From Labia minor (Eukaryota; Arthropoda; Insecta; Dermaptera; Spongiphoridae): a DNA stretch of 64,000 nt. Of the stretch, positions 36,846 through 48,448 are shown piece by piece. The DNA lies in NCBI GenBank assembly GCA_963082975.1, contig OY720344.1, positions 29,609,172 through 29,673,171 on the forward strand. Reading direction: 5' to 3'. The first letter of the stretch is position 1; every line of letters begins with the position of its first letter. The notes beneath the pieces are model-generated. The model saw nothing but the letters and a program-made list of their open reading frames with translations, made no database searches and had not been told where the DNA came from. A program made the translations under genes and the position numbers.

Positions 36846-37439
36846 ACTTTCCCGCATACTTCGTATAAGGGAAGTATTGGAATCGTCAAAAATTTCGACT
36901 TCGAGATTTCGATAGATCTTGACGTTTTAGACCTCCCTGAGTCGGAAAATACCATTTTTCGAATTATGTCTGTGTGTGTGTATGTATGTATGTATGTGTA
37001 TGTATGTATGTAATGTCTGTGAGCAAATTTACTCAAAAACTAATCAAGCTAGGACTTCGAAATTTGGTACACCGATATTATTCACAGTTTGTAGATTTCT
37101 ATCAAAATTTCGTCAAAATCAGTAAACCGGAAGTGGTACTTTACCTACACTGGTTGCGTTTACCTTACAAGTAAAGTACCAGTTTGCTTCGAGATATTTG
37201 CTTCATATTTTGTATATAGATTTAAAAATATGAAAAAAATTCAGATACCAAATTTCATCATGATCTGACTACCGGAAGTGACATTTTACCTATACAAGTA
37301 GCGTTAGGTGTAAATTATAAATATATATAATAGTTTTAAACCATTTTACTTTATAATTTAAATTAATTAGTTTGTTTATTTTTATTGTTGTTAAAACATA
37401 ATAATAATAACCTAATTACCTATTTATATGCGGGAAAGT
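36846..37439 (+). mobile_element. E2 repeat, complete copy (594 bp)
   Basis: Terminal inverted repeats ACTTTCCCGCATA (36846-36858) and TATGCGGGAAAGT (37427-37439). The left part reads TAAGGGAAGTATTGG, CGTCAAAAATTTCGACTTCG and GACCTCCCTGAGTC. Then come ATGTCTGTGTGTGTGTATG with GTAT repeats (36968-37012), CGAAATTTGGTACACC and ACCGGAAGTGG. No coding frame; the two short frames called here straddle the GT run. Target duplication is unclear. Superfamily unknown. A partial copy lies at 22058-22410. Confidence 0.85.
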
Positions 37440-38007
37440 CTAGGGGAGGACACTCCTGAATTTTTTTTATTTAAAATAAAAATCAATTAACTTAATCAAC
37501 ATTTTTTTATTCTTCATTAATACTGTATAAAATTAATGTCTGATCATAAATTGATTATACTAAATCTACCAGGAAATTTTAATAAATCTTAATTAAATTA
37601 ATCTTATTTTAAAAATTAATTTTTGACATTTTTAAAATCTCTATTCTCCTTCAATCAATTTTAATGAAAGGGTATTGTCCACTCTCTAAGTTTCTCTAAA
37701 GTAATTTATCTTTGGGTTGTTGCTAATTGGCTATCGACATTTAATAGAATCGCTTGAGCTTAATCAGAGTGAATTGAGATAGAAACATTTGAGAAAATAT
37801 GGTTCTTCCTGAAAGTTATTAAAATTTTTATTAACCAATGATATATTTAAATTTGAAAGACAATATATATATATAAAATATTCATCTATTTGTATAAAAT
37901 ATTTAATATTTTAAATAATTAATAAATTAATTAATGTCTAATTATTATATGTATTTACAGGATTATTCTAAATGATGGCCCCATTTTTACCTATTTAAAA
38001 TTAAAAA
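37440..38007. other. GPCR intron, AT-rich
   Basis: Nothing recognised between E2 and R1 copy c. Confidence 0.45.
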
Positions 38008-38651
38008 GTTGACCTGTGGCCAGGTCCGAACCGACCGATGGTTTGAAATTAATTAATTTCCAGCTACAGAAACAATTTCAAATAATTTTAATATATCCAT
38101 TAATGTAATAAAAAACAGATATGGATATAACATAAATATTTTTAATTTTATTTTATTTATAATATATATGTAAGACCAGGCTGTGACGTCATGAATGGCT
38201 GGATGACGTATATAATTTTAAATTAAGAAAAAAACTAATAAAGATGATTTTTCTCGAGAATAAAATCAATAGAAAGTGCATGATTCGTGGTGATAAGTAA
38301 AAAAATCTCCTTATGTGAAATTTGGTGCAAAAATAACCCTTCCCTTCCTATCGTCGATCGCTAATACTACCACTTCCGGTTTCCGGATTTGCACCAAAAG
38401 TTGATCAATTCATCCCACTGATGCATTAAGTAAATATACCAAATTTCATGAAAATCGGTTGAGCCGTTCAGGCTGTACACATCTATACGGACGGACAGAC
38501 GGACGGACGGACGGATGGACGGACAGACATCATGCTAAAAATCCTTTTTTCTGTTAAGAAAATGCATGATTCGTGGAGATATGTAAAAATCTCCACATGT
38601 GAAATTTGGTGTGAAAACAATACCTCCCTTACTATCGTCGGTCGGTAAAAA
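38008..38651 (+). mobile_element. R1 repeat, complete copy c
   Basis: Same start (GTTGACCTGTGGCCAGGTCC) and end (CTATCGTCGGTCGGTAAA) as copy a. The short tandem run GGACGGACGGACGGATGGAC lies near 38490-38525, longer than in copy a, so the microsatellite within the element is length-variable. No coding frame. Confidence 0.85.
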
Positions 38652-38819
38652 AGTTATTTTCCCTTTCTTTATAAGTGTTCAAAGTGACCGACAAAACTGT
38701 ACCTCTATGCTGTACGAATCTTTAAAAATCAATATTATTTTTTTTTATTTTTAAAATAAAATATTATCACATAAGATCAATATATAACTTATCTAAGATA
38801 ATATCAAAAAACACAAAAT

Positions 38820-38858
38820 TACGACATCGAAAATTTTCGTGATCTCTGGTGAGATAGT
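38820..38858 (-). repeat. E3 left-end fragment
   Basis: Reverse-complemented, it reads ACTATCTCACCAGAGATCAC then GAAAATTTTCGATGTCG. This corresponds to the left end of E3 (39525 onward), in inverse orientation to the complete copy 0.7 kb away. Confidence 0.65.
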
Positions 38859-39330
38859 AAAAATATAAAAATATTCATTATATATAAATAATATTAATAA
38901 CATATTTCTACCAGAAATGCATGATTCAATAAAAAACAAAATTGGAAAAAATAAAAATCTAATAAGAGAAAATATAAAATTTCATCAAAAGATTACATTT
39001 TAATGAGGCTTCTTTAATTAATATTGAACTTTAAATATGCTTTCTTATTTCAAGTAATTATAAAAAAATGAAAAACTATGGTCAGTACTTATACAACAAA
39101 TTTTTGTATTAAATTACAAACCTCACCCCATCAATAAATAAATTTCAATAGTTCGGAATTGCAACTATTCTAATTAATTATCGGTGAACTATATCATTCA
39201 TATCAAGTTCACAATGTGATAATTTTAATGATCTTACAAAAAAAACAACTAAAAATTAAAAAAAAAAAATATCTAAACTTAAGAATTATTGAAAAGAATG
39301 TAAATAACAATATTCATTATCAATATATAT
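38859..39330. other. GPCR intron, AT-rich
   Basis: No feature recognised. Confidence 0.4.
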
Positions 39331-39522
39331 AATTTCCGTCGTATTTATGTGATGTCTGTAAAATTATGAAGTAAGTTACAAATTGTCAAAATTATTAATT
39401 TGTAACTAAATTTATATTTTTAAAATTTTATTTTGTTAATATTAAATATTGAAAAAAATAAAAAAATTATTACGACGATTTGAATAATGCCACCGGCAGC
39501 AAATGATGCCGGGAACGGCTAG
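39331..39522 (+). mobile_element. Helitron-like 3' end, second family
   Basis: Ends CCGGCA (39493-39498), loop of 8, TGCCGG (39507-39512), GAACGG, CTAG (39519-39522), T: the Helitron 3' layout. The hairpin differs from that of the copies ending at 32236, 46939 and 57222. The upstream 160 bp (TTTCCGTCGTATTTATGTGA, GTTACAAATTGTCAAAATTA) recurs at 62093-62290. The 5' end was not found. Confidence 0.7.
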
Positions 39523-39524
39523 TT

Positions 39525-40092
39525 ACTATCTCGTAAGAGATAGTATTGCGATCACGAAATTTTTGATGTTGAGATTTTGATGTTTTTATACGTTTTGAAG
39601 GTTCCTGAATCATTTTTACTAAGGTTGAGAAAAATGTCTGTGTGTGTGTGTGTATGTAGACAAGATTACGCAAAAACGGTTTCAGCTAGAATGATGAAGT
39701 TTGGTACATGGACATTATTCAAAATTCATAGTTTTCTATCAACTTTTGAGAAATGTAGCTCAACCGGAAGAGGGTCATTACCTACAACGTTTTGATTTTT
39801 TTTCCTCTAAAGTGACCGTAATAATAAAGATATATGTTTGATAATTTTTCACATGATTAATAATTGTATAAAACTGCTATATATAGAATTTCAGATTGAT
39901 TGATTTTCTGAAATTACCAGAATTAATTTTTTAACACTGCAAATCTCACGCGCCAACACGAGACGTGGTGCGATCAACAAAAAGCCAAACATGCGCTGGT
40001 TTAATATTTATTATTTATAATTTATAATTAATTAAATTTAATTTAAATATAATATATTATATTATTTAATCCAATTCAAATTGCGAGATAGT
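39525..40092 (+). mobile_element. E3 repeat (568 bp)
   Basis: Ends ACTATCTCGTAA (39525-39536) and TTGCGAGATAGT (40081-40092) are 11/12 inverted repeats. Inside: TAAGAGATAGTATTGCGATC, ACGAAATTTTTGATG, AATGTCTGTGTGTGTGTGTG, TGATGAAGTTTGGTACATGG and CTCAACCGGAAGAGGG. Its left end abuts the Helitron 3' end at 39522. No coding frame. A fragment lies at 10085-10290. Superfamily unknown. Confidence 0.75.
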
Positions 40093-40129
40093 CGAGTGGA
40101 GCTCCAGCTTATTTAAAAATATTAAAAAA

Positions 40130-40165
40130 ACAATACCTCCCTTACTATCGTCGGTCGGTAAAAAC
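40130..40165 (+). repeat. R1 right-end fragment
   Basis: ACAATACCTCCCTTACTATC then GTCGGTCGGTAAAAAC, identical to the right end of the R1 copies, with none of the rest of R1. Confidence 0.88.
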
Positions 40166-41353
40166 AATATCTATTTCTTGATTTTTGTATAATTTTAAAT
40201 TTTATAATATTAGATAATATTTAATGTATTTAATTTATAGTAATTATTCAAATAATAATAATAAAGATTTAGTCCTAGAAATCAGATTTGGTTTCAGTCT
40301 GCATATTATATAATACCAAAAGTAGTCATCCCTTATTTCTTCAAGTTAAATTGATTGGAATTAGTTAATAATTCCTCAATTATCTAAATAAAAATTATTA
40401 TTTATTATCGTTAAATGTTATATTTTTTAATTATAAGAGATTAAGATTAATTAATTAGTTAAATTGAAAATATTTTGAATAATTTATCTTCTTATATAAT
40501 TTCAAATTTTCATATATTAATTTTATACATATATTGAAGTTAATTAGCTTTTTTTATGTTAAAACATATTCGATATTTATTTCATTAAACTCATTTAGTG
40601 TATGAACTCATCAAATATATTAATCTAGATTTAGAAATTAAATTAATTATCATTAAAATATATTTCGAAAGATCTCATAATATATTATGTGTTTGTTATC
40701 TGCCTATACATGTATATAAAATTAGGTATCATTAAAATAATCTCTTGTATTTCAATGTATTATGTTAGAGTTGATTTATATAATTGATATATTATTTATA
40801 TAATTTGAATTTGAATTGGATTATAAGTACCTTCAATGGTACTCTTATACAATTTATACATTAATCTATATTCAAAGAATGCATTTCACAAAAGAATAGA
40901 TCATATATTACTGGTTGTCATATATTGTTTTGTCCGTTATTAAAACTGCCATTAGTTATTTTGATTATTATATTATTATTATTATTTTTATTATTATTAT
41001 TATTATTATTATGAGTTATTAAATTTTATATTTCAATTTACTAACAATTATAAAAATGAGCATTGGAATATACATTGAAAGTAGAGGGAAAATCCTTATT
41101 TATTTATTAAATTTTTATTTCCCGTTCCCCGGAAAAAAACAAAACATTTCCAGAGAAAAAAACAAATTATTTTTCATGCTGATTATGATGCCGATACCGA
41201 AATCTTTATTTAATAACTGAAATAATCGTAATAAATATAAAATACAAGTGTAAATACATACATTTGTCTTTTATTATATTTTTTTTTCCTTTTCTCTCTT
41301 TCTCTCCCTTTAACTTTTCTTTATAATTTTTCTATTTTTTGATTTTTTTACAG
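40166..41353. other. GPCR intron, AT-rich with (TTA)n
   Basis: (ATT)n / (TTA)n microsatellite at about 40965-41012. A long pyrimidine tract at 41278-41350 leads into the candidate exon at 41354. Confidence 0.5.
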
Positions 41354-41402
41354 TGACCTCTGGCAGAAGGCAGTTGCCATTGCCAAATTATTTGGTATTT
41401 AA
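41354..41402 (+). CDS. Candidate terminal coding exon of an unknown plus-strand gene
   Basis: A strong pyrimidine tract and TTTACAG precede 41354. After one base (T), the frame reads DLWQKAVAIAKLFGI and then TAA at 41400-41402. GC content is well above the background. A possible AATAAA-type signal follows near 41588. If real, this is the last exon of a gene on the strand opposite to the GPCR, nested in its largest intron. The protein is not recognised and no partner exon was found. The sequence is also partly self-complementary (GGCA...TGCC), so a non-coding origin is possible. Confidence 0.25.
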
Positions 41403-44400
41403 CTTTTTTTTTGTATATATATATATAGTTATATATCTGCATGTGTAATAGATATTGGCATAAGTTATAACTGTCAATCAGCTTTTAGACCTAAAATTCG
41501 ATTTCACAAGCTTGGGTCTGTTTTAATTGCCATACCTGACCCCTTGGTAAGGTTTCTATAAAAAACGGCTCTTGAACAAGTAACAATAATAAAATACACT
41601 ATTGCTCTTGACCATTTGGAAAGAGAGTAATTCTTCTCTCACCCATGAAATTAACCCCTCTCCATCACCTATACCTTAACTTAAATTAATATAAATAAGC
41701 TGTCGTTGAGAGCGAGTAAGGTAAAGACATAATTATATTTTTTGATAAATAAATAAATATTATTTTTTATTTATTCAAGAAATATATATACAATCATTCT
41801 GTATGTTATTTCAGTCCACCTTTTTGGGTGGTGACAAAAACATAGCAAAAACATGGAAAAAGAAAACAAAAACAAAAAAAAGCAAAACATATTTACATAT
41901 TTACATAATAACTAACACTCTGTAATAAACGATCATAAATGTTTTTAATTGAGGGCACACATAATCACAGACTCAGAGTTTCAGTTTTCCATCTTTTTAG
42001 ATACATATATACAGTAAAGAAAAACCAAAATAAGAAAAAAAAAATGCAAAAAAAAAAAAAATAAATCAAAAATAATGCAAAAAAACCACAAAGAAAGAAA
42101 AAAAATAAAAAAGAATAACTAATCGTTACTCTTCTAATATGAAGGATCTCAGTTTTAGGCGACATTTCCCTTGATTGCCTCTCGTTTCTAAGAGGTTATT
42201 TTCTAAACAAGTAAAAGAAAATAATTATGTTTATGTTATATTTTGATGATTATATATTATATCTTACTGAATTTTTTTTTATTTGTGAAATAGCTTTATT
42301 TTATTTTTTGGCAAAAACACCATTTATTTAACTTTTTCGTAAAAGTTTTACAATTTCCACCTCAAATTTAGTATTTTTTATAATTTCCCTGGATTCTAAA
42401 TAAATTAAGATAATCAAAAAAAGGCCGATTATTTCTTTTATATAATTTTTCTAATTAATAGAAGATAATTAATCGAAAATAATAATTAAATTATAAGATA
42501 ATAAAACAGAGATTGAAAGATAAGGTCAAAATTAAAAAGAATAACTTCTTTCTTCAACTTTCCAAATATATAATTGTGGAAGCATGTCAGTTTGTGATTA
42601 AATAATCATTTAATTCGAATTTGTATGTAGGTTATAAATCCCAAAGAGCGGTGACAACTTCAATTTGAAAAAAATAGCTATAAAGAATTTAAGCATTTCT
42701 TTTTAAAATTCACTGTTTTGTTTGTGGGAAAAAAACATTTCTATAATATGTAAGAAAAAATAAAATTATCTTTTCTTCATTGAATATAAAAAACCTTTCT
42801 TTTTGGTCTTATATTCTATCATACCCAGAGTAGACTATATCAAGTCCTGGTAATTGTGTGTGTGTGGATAATCATCTTAAAGAGGTGCAAGTCAGCAAAA
42901 AAAATTATTGGAGATCTATGGAATATGTAAATTTTTTAGCAAGTTGGTTTAATATATATTATAGCTCTTAAATAAATATAAATATTTAAATCCTTTAGTA
43001 ATTATGTTATTTAAATGTATATTAAATAATTATAACAAATATAATGAAATATCCATTCAAAATGAAGAATTCATTAGAAAGATTGGAAAACAATAAATCG
43101 ATGAAGACACAACTTGGATATATTAACATCAAAAGTCTAAAAAACATGGCAAGTGATTTTCGAAAAAGTTTGGATAATGTTATTGTGTCACGGATTAATC
43201 AATCAATCATATTTTATTGATATTTAAATCAATAATCTTTTAATTATTAAATAATTTAAATGTTTTAAAAGAAATTATAATTGTATTAAATATGACAAAA
43301 TTAATTATGTTGTCTACAGCATGTACTAATAAAAAAATATAAAAGAAATAAAATAGTATGGAATTATTAATTATAAAATCAATAAATATCCTTGACTTGA
43401 GAATTAAATTTTAATTTATTTTCGTTGAAAAATAATCGATAGAAATGTCTATTTCTATCATATTCGTTTTTTTCTTATTTTTTTTTATCAAGTGTATTTT
43501 TTTATACGAGTATATTCAAATAATTTAAAAACACATGTTTAACTAAACTTTAAATATTATATCAAGTTGGTTTTGAAATTTTAATATAAAAATAAATATA
43601 TAAAATAATAAATTATTTTTTATTTATTTTTATTAAATTATATATAGTTTTATTGGCCATTTGGAAATTATTGTAAATAAAAAAAGATAAATAAATAATT
43701 ATGGCTGAGTTCGCCAATGAATATTTAAACGCTTTAGTAATGGAAACCCCTGAAAGTTAGTCAACCAATCTAAAAGCTAATTGACCGAAGAATAAACTTG
43801 AAATATATTATTTATAGTATTATAATATAAATTTTAAAAGTATATTTTTTTTTGTTGTTGTTGATTGATTCAAGATGAATAAAAGTTAAGAAAAGTGAAA
43901 ATTGTGTTTAAAAGAAAAGAATATTCTTTAATCGAAATGTTTAAGGAAATATAAAAAAGTTTTTCAATGTGAAAATTATTCGGCAAATGTTTTAATATTC
44001 ATAAGTTATTATGATTCAATCAGAATAAAATGAAAAAAAATTTTCCTATCATACAAGTATAATTTGCATTCACTATGTAAATAAAAATATTTATTATGCT
44101 CCTCGCTGATATATTTTCATCACTTCTCTTGTTAATGATAATTTAGAAATGAATTTAATGAAAAAGTAAATATAATTATTTTAAACATTAATGAACTTTA
44201 TTGATCTTTAAAATTTTAAATAAATAAAACTTTTTTAATAGGTATAGAGTAAAAATTATGTAAATACAATTCAAATCTTTATATCTATTTAAAAAGAAAG
44301 ACCTTGATAATCCATCTAATATATTTATTAGTAAAATTTAATATCACTCAACTCATGGGAACAATTTTATGATTTTACATCGTTTCAAAGGATTCATTGA

Positions 44401-44692
44401 ATTTATTAATATCCCGAGGCAATCATTTTCAACATTCAAAGTTTACATCTATTAAATAAATAAATAGATAAATGACTTTTTCTAAATGTCCCATCCTACT
44501 TGATATTTTATTATCTCATATGAGTAGTTGAAATTTAACTTTAATTATTTTAAAAATTTATTAGTTTTATTAGAAACTTCCACGTGGAATTTAATAAAAA
44601 TATAAGTATATTGCTATTATTTATTAAACGAATTTTTTCTAATTAAATATATATAAATTAAGGGTTATATTTATTTAATAACTTTTATTATT
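41403..44692. other. GPCR intron, AT-rich
   Basis: Long low-complexity stretch with A-rich runs (41860-42110) and GT repeats near 42856-42866. 41500-41720 is less AT-rich but unclassified. No exon found. Confidence 0.45.
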
Positions 44693-44700
44693 TGACCAAA

Positions 44701-44963
44701 GGCGCCACAGGGTGAGAGGCTAGCGTAGCTGGCTCACTTTCTCGTGGACCCGGAGTCAAGTTCCGGGCCTGGCAAGGAAATTTCTCTAGCTGGAGCAAAC
44801 CCAGTCTCCGGAATCAACATTGGGAAAGCTACTTGATAGCGCCTCCGAGAGATCAAGAAAATCAAGGCAAAATAAAGATTGATAGGACCCGTTCTACTGA
44901 TCATAGGACACCTAATTGATATAACCGACTTGATAAGCATTGATGACGTACAAAAGTCAGAGG
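44701..44963 (+). mobile_element. tRNA-like SINE candidate (263 bp) with 8-bp target duplication
   Basis: Flanked by identical TGACCAAA at 44693-44700 and 44964-44971. The 5' part contains TAGCGTAGCTGG, a good RNA polymerase III A-box match, and about 45 bp later AGTTCCGGGCC, a weaker B box. GC-rich against the background. The body after the tRNA-like part is unrelated to the other repeats here. The minus-strand open frame across it is a shadow. A DNA transposon is possible, but no terminal inverted repeats are seen. Confidence 0.65.
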
Positions 44964-44971
44964 TGACCAAA

Positions 44972-45829
44972 TAATTTTCTTAACATTTATTGGTATTCTT
45001 AAATCAAAGTTTTAATTATTAGAGTCTGTTGAAATTTATTTTACTATTCCTATATATCAGATCAAATATTATACATATATAGGAATATACTATATTATTA
45101 AACTAAATAAATTTTAGGTAGAGTAATTTCTATTCATATAATTTGATTTGCGTTCTAATATAATTCTAATAAAGAAAATTCGAACTGGTCGCAACGTCTT
45201 TATTTTTAAACAAACTCCCATTATTCTTAATGAACATGAAACAACGGGTATATTAGCTAGTATAATATATTGCACTAATCTCATTTAGGAAAACATTAAC
45301 AAGTGATGAATTGTTCACTGTACATACATTATTATCCAGACTATTTTCACGACTAAATGCCTTAAATTAGAGTACATAATCAATAGTTAATTCAATAATT
45401 AAAATAGATACCAAAACATAATATTTCTTTGTCTTAAATAATATTTTTAAATATTATCTCCGGGAACCAGGGTAAACTTTATTTAGCAACAATGCTCTTA
45501 GAAAAGAAACAAACAACAAGACAAATCTTTATATTTAATACGACAGTGTCCGTCCGTACGCAAAAAACTCCAGAGCTTAAAATACAAGGAGTAAAGTAAC
45601 CAAATTTTTCTGAGGTGAAGGGTACCTCAAATGAGATGAAAAATAAAAAAGAAATTAGAATCTAAGGTAACTCCTGAGCTGAGCTACGGGTGTTCCATTT
45701 TCCAGAAATGTTGCAATATATATATATATGTTTGTATGTATGTAATTTGTTTACTTTTTTGCTGACATAGAAACAGATATTAATAATAGATGGACTATTT
45801 GAATATATATATATATATATATATATATT
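44972..45829. other. GPCR intron, AT-rich
   Basis: (AT)n tracts near 45718-45730 and 45806-45830. 45660-45720 is slightly GC-richer. No exon found. Confidence 0.4.
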
Positions 45830-45940
45830 GAAAAATTTGAAAAAAAGTACGAAATGTCCTAAATATTGAAAAACGAGACAATAGGCTGTCCCGAAGACAT
45901 TTTTGGGTCGCCGGGACAGAGCTCCTAAAAACGGGACGAC
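45830..45940 (+). repeat. Partial copy of the 46139-46318 hAT MITE
   Basis: Shares TACGAAATGTCCTAAATATT, GGCTGTCCCGAAGACATTTT and AAAAACGGGACG with 46139-46318. The termini are missing. Confidence 0.8.
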
Positions 45941-45944
45941 AAAA

Positions 45945-46939
45945 TGTAGAATTTGAAAAAGTATAAATATTTAAATACTTAAGATCTGTAATCACGAAGG
46001 ATAATAATATTCGAGAAGAATTTAATTCGACGTTGTAATTGAGTAACGCCTGTTATTATGCAGTAAAGGGGCTTATCTCATCAAAGAGGATCAAAATTAA
46101 AATATATAAAACAATTATTTTTCATGTTGATCAATGACTAGGGTGGCCATATTTCAAAAACACCAAACCGGGACAAACGGTATACCTTTTTTTAGAACTA
46201 AATTGAAAAAATTTTGAAAAAAAAATTACGAAATGTCCTAAATATTGAAAAAACAGTAGGGTGTCCCGAAGACATTTTTGGGACAGAGCACCTAAAGACG
46301 GGACGTTTGGTCACCCTATCGATGACTCTGGGAGACGAGAGTAGATTTGGAGTATTTGTGAGATTAATATTGTTCGCAGCATTTATAGGCCAAAAGAAGA
46401 TGAGGTCACAGGGGGATGGCGGAGATGGCATAACGAGAAATAATGTCCAGATATAGTTAAGGTTATAATATCGAGAAGGCTGGGATGGGAAGGGGACGTG
46501 GTTGGAATTGGAGAAACTAGAAATTGGGAGAAACCGATTGGGAAACATCCTGTGGAAGACCAAAGACCAAGGTGGGTGGACAATGAAGGAAGGGACATGA
46601 GTGAGATGGGAGAGGGTAGGATTTGGTTGCAGCTCAGGATAGGGAGGCTTAGAGAGAAATGTGGATGCTACGGCTAAGAACTTTCGTAAACTGTAGAGAG
46701 ACAGAATTAGATAAACATAACATATACAATAATAATAAATAATTAATTTACTGATTAAATTAAAATATATTTTACAAGAAAACAAATAAATGTCTTATCT
46801 ACTTATATTGATTGAAACAAAATGGATGAAAAACTTTTACATACAGACTTTTAACCAATTACTATGTACCACTCGGGGGTACAGGGGGCGGAGCCCCCGT
46901 CTAGGTGTGAAGAGCGCCGAAGGCGCTCGGAGCAGCTAG
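45945..46939 (+). mobile_element. Helitron 3' part with captured LINE tail, copy 2
   Basis: From AAAATGTAGAATTTG the plus strand carries a decayed LINE reverse-transcriptase C-terminus: ITKDNNIREEF, ACYYAVKGLISSKRIKIKI, YKTIIFHVD, (MITE), MTLGDESRFGVF, RRLGWEGDVVG, RPRWVDNEGRDMSEMG and LRIGRLREKCG. Beyond the LINE tail, an AT-rich piece leads to GGGGGC(GGA)GCCCCC and GAGCGCC(GAA)GGCGCTC (46912-46928), then CTAG at 46936-46939 and T. The Helitron 5' end was not located. The 195-codon minus-strand frame here is antisense to this tail and not a gene. Confidence 0.85.
46139..46318 (+). mobile_element. hAT MITE nested in the captured LINE (180 bp)
   Basis: TAGGGTGGCCA at the left and TGGTCACCCTA at the right. 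The 8-bp flanks TCAATGAC (46131-46138) and TCGATGAC (46319-46326) differ at one base. The empty site is seen in copy 3 near 56660 (TCTATGACCCTGGGAG), which confirms the insertion. Confidence 0.92.
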
Positions 46940-46940
46940 T

Positions 46941-48448
46941 AAAAGCTATTCACGCTAAGTGTTAAGTAGATTCAAAATTCGGATAAACTAAAAAATGATA
47001 AATAAATAAATAAGTTTCAAACAGAAACCACTTATTTATTAATTTAATAGAAAATATTCACCTAGCATAATTTATAAGAATATATATTATAATCCTTATA
47101 AACTTTTAGAATATAAAGGGAACTTATAATCAATTCATTAAAAAATAATCTGTAATGTATTTTGTAAATTAGGTATTAGGTATTTGTCTAAAAAATAGGG
47201 GGACTCCGTAAAACTGAAAACAAGTGGTATTTATAGTTATGCCAAGATATATTTTTGATTATTTTGATCAAATATTGTATATGGCCAAAGATATTCTTAT
47301 TTTAAAGAATTTATTCCTAACAAATTTTTCCGAAGATATTTTTATATGAATTTCAATTAAAAAGTCACAATAAAAAGTATACATAACAATTTTACATTTG
47401 AATTACCTATAATTTAATATTTTTTTACTAGATAGCTAATTATGTAGATATTAAAAATAATATCGCGTTTAATGAAAACGATATGAAGGGTTTCTCGTTT
47501 AAAATTCTTTTTAACATGTATTCATTATTTTTTTTTAATAATTATTTTTTAGATTTAGAGCGAAGATAAAATTTTATAATAATACATTTAAGCTTCTAGA
47601 TATTAAATAGAAATATTTTGCAAATTATAAAATTCAGTGAAAAAAAAATATTATTACTTTGATAAATTTTGAATGCTTATTCCAATTATTAATGAATTTT
47701 TCCTTTGAAAATAAATTTATTGAAAATGTAATTAAAAAAAAAATTTGAGTAAAATATTAAAAAATATTTTACTGTGTAAATACCTTCTTTCATTTTAATA
47801 TTTTCTTTTTATTTAGAATTTATTCTCAATTATTTATTTATTTTTTCGCAAATATATTTTTTAATATATTATGACCAAGATGAGTGTTTACTTTTCTAAT
47901 TCAAAAACAATAAATAATATAGCAATTCTTTTGAAAATATTATTCGGTAAAGAATTTAAAGAGGAACTGCTGGAATTTTTCTATTTCAAATAAATACGAA
48001 ACGACAAATCCAAAAATATATAAATGAATTTATAATTCAACTATTGTTCATATTATTATTATTATTATTATTTATATTTGAAAGAGGGAACTTGTTCATT
48101 GTTGTATTGTTTAGAAATCGAGATTGAGGACCAAATGTGAGAGAGAATGAATGAAAAAAAAAAAATAGAAAAATTTCCATCACAATTACTTAATTATATT
48201 ATTTATTATAAATTCTGAATGTTATTTTAATTAATTTTATACAGAATATCTAAAAGTACTTTTTAAAGATAATTATATTCATTTTTCTAACATATTGAAA
48301 TAATGACGAAAACTTATATAATTAATTAAACATTTTTATTTAAAAAAAAAAAAAATTCAACTAAATCAGTTATTTTGAAATTTATAAAAAATTTAATTTT
48401 AAATTCATTGTGGTTGACTAAAATAAATAAATAGTCAATGATACTTAC
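46941..48448. other. GPCR intron, AT-rich
   Basis: Nothing recognised. It ends at the GTAAGT donor of exon 48449-48628. Confidence 0.45.

Noticed and set aside
45230-45265. GGGTATATTAGCTAGTA as another Helitron 3' end
   Set aside because: CTAGT is present but there is no hairpin upstream.
46198-46785. 195-codon minus-strand open frame
   Set aside because: It is antisense to the captured LINE tail and crosses the nested hAT MITE; the plus strand carries the recognisable reverse-transcriptase tail.
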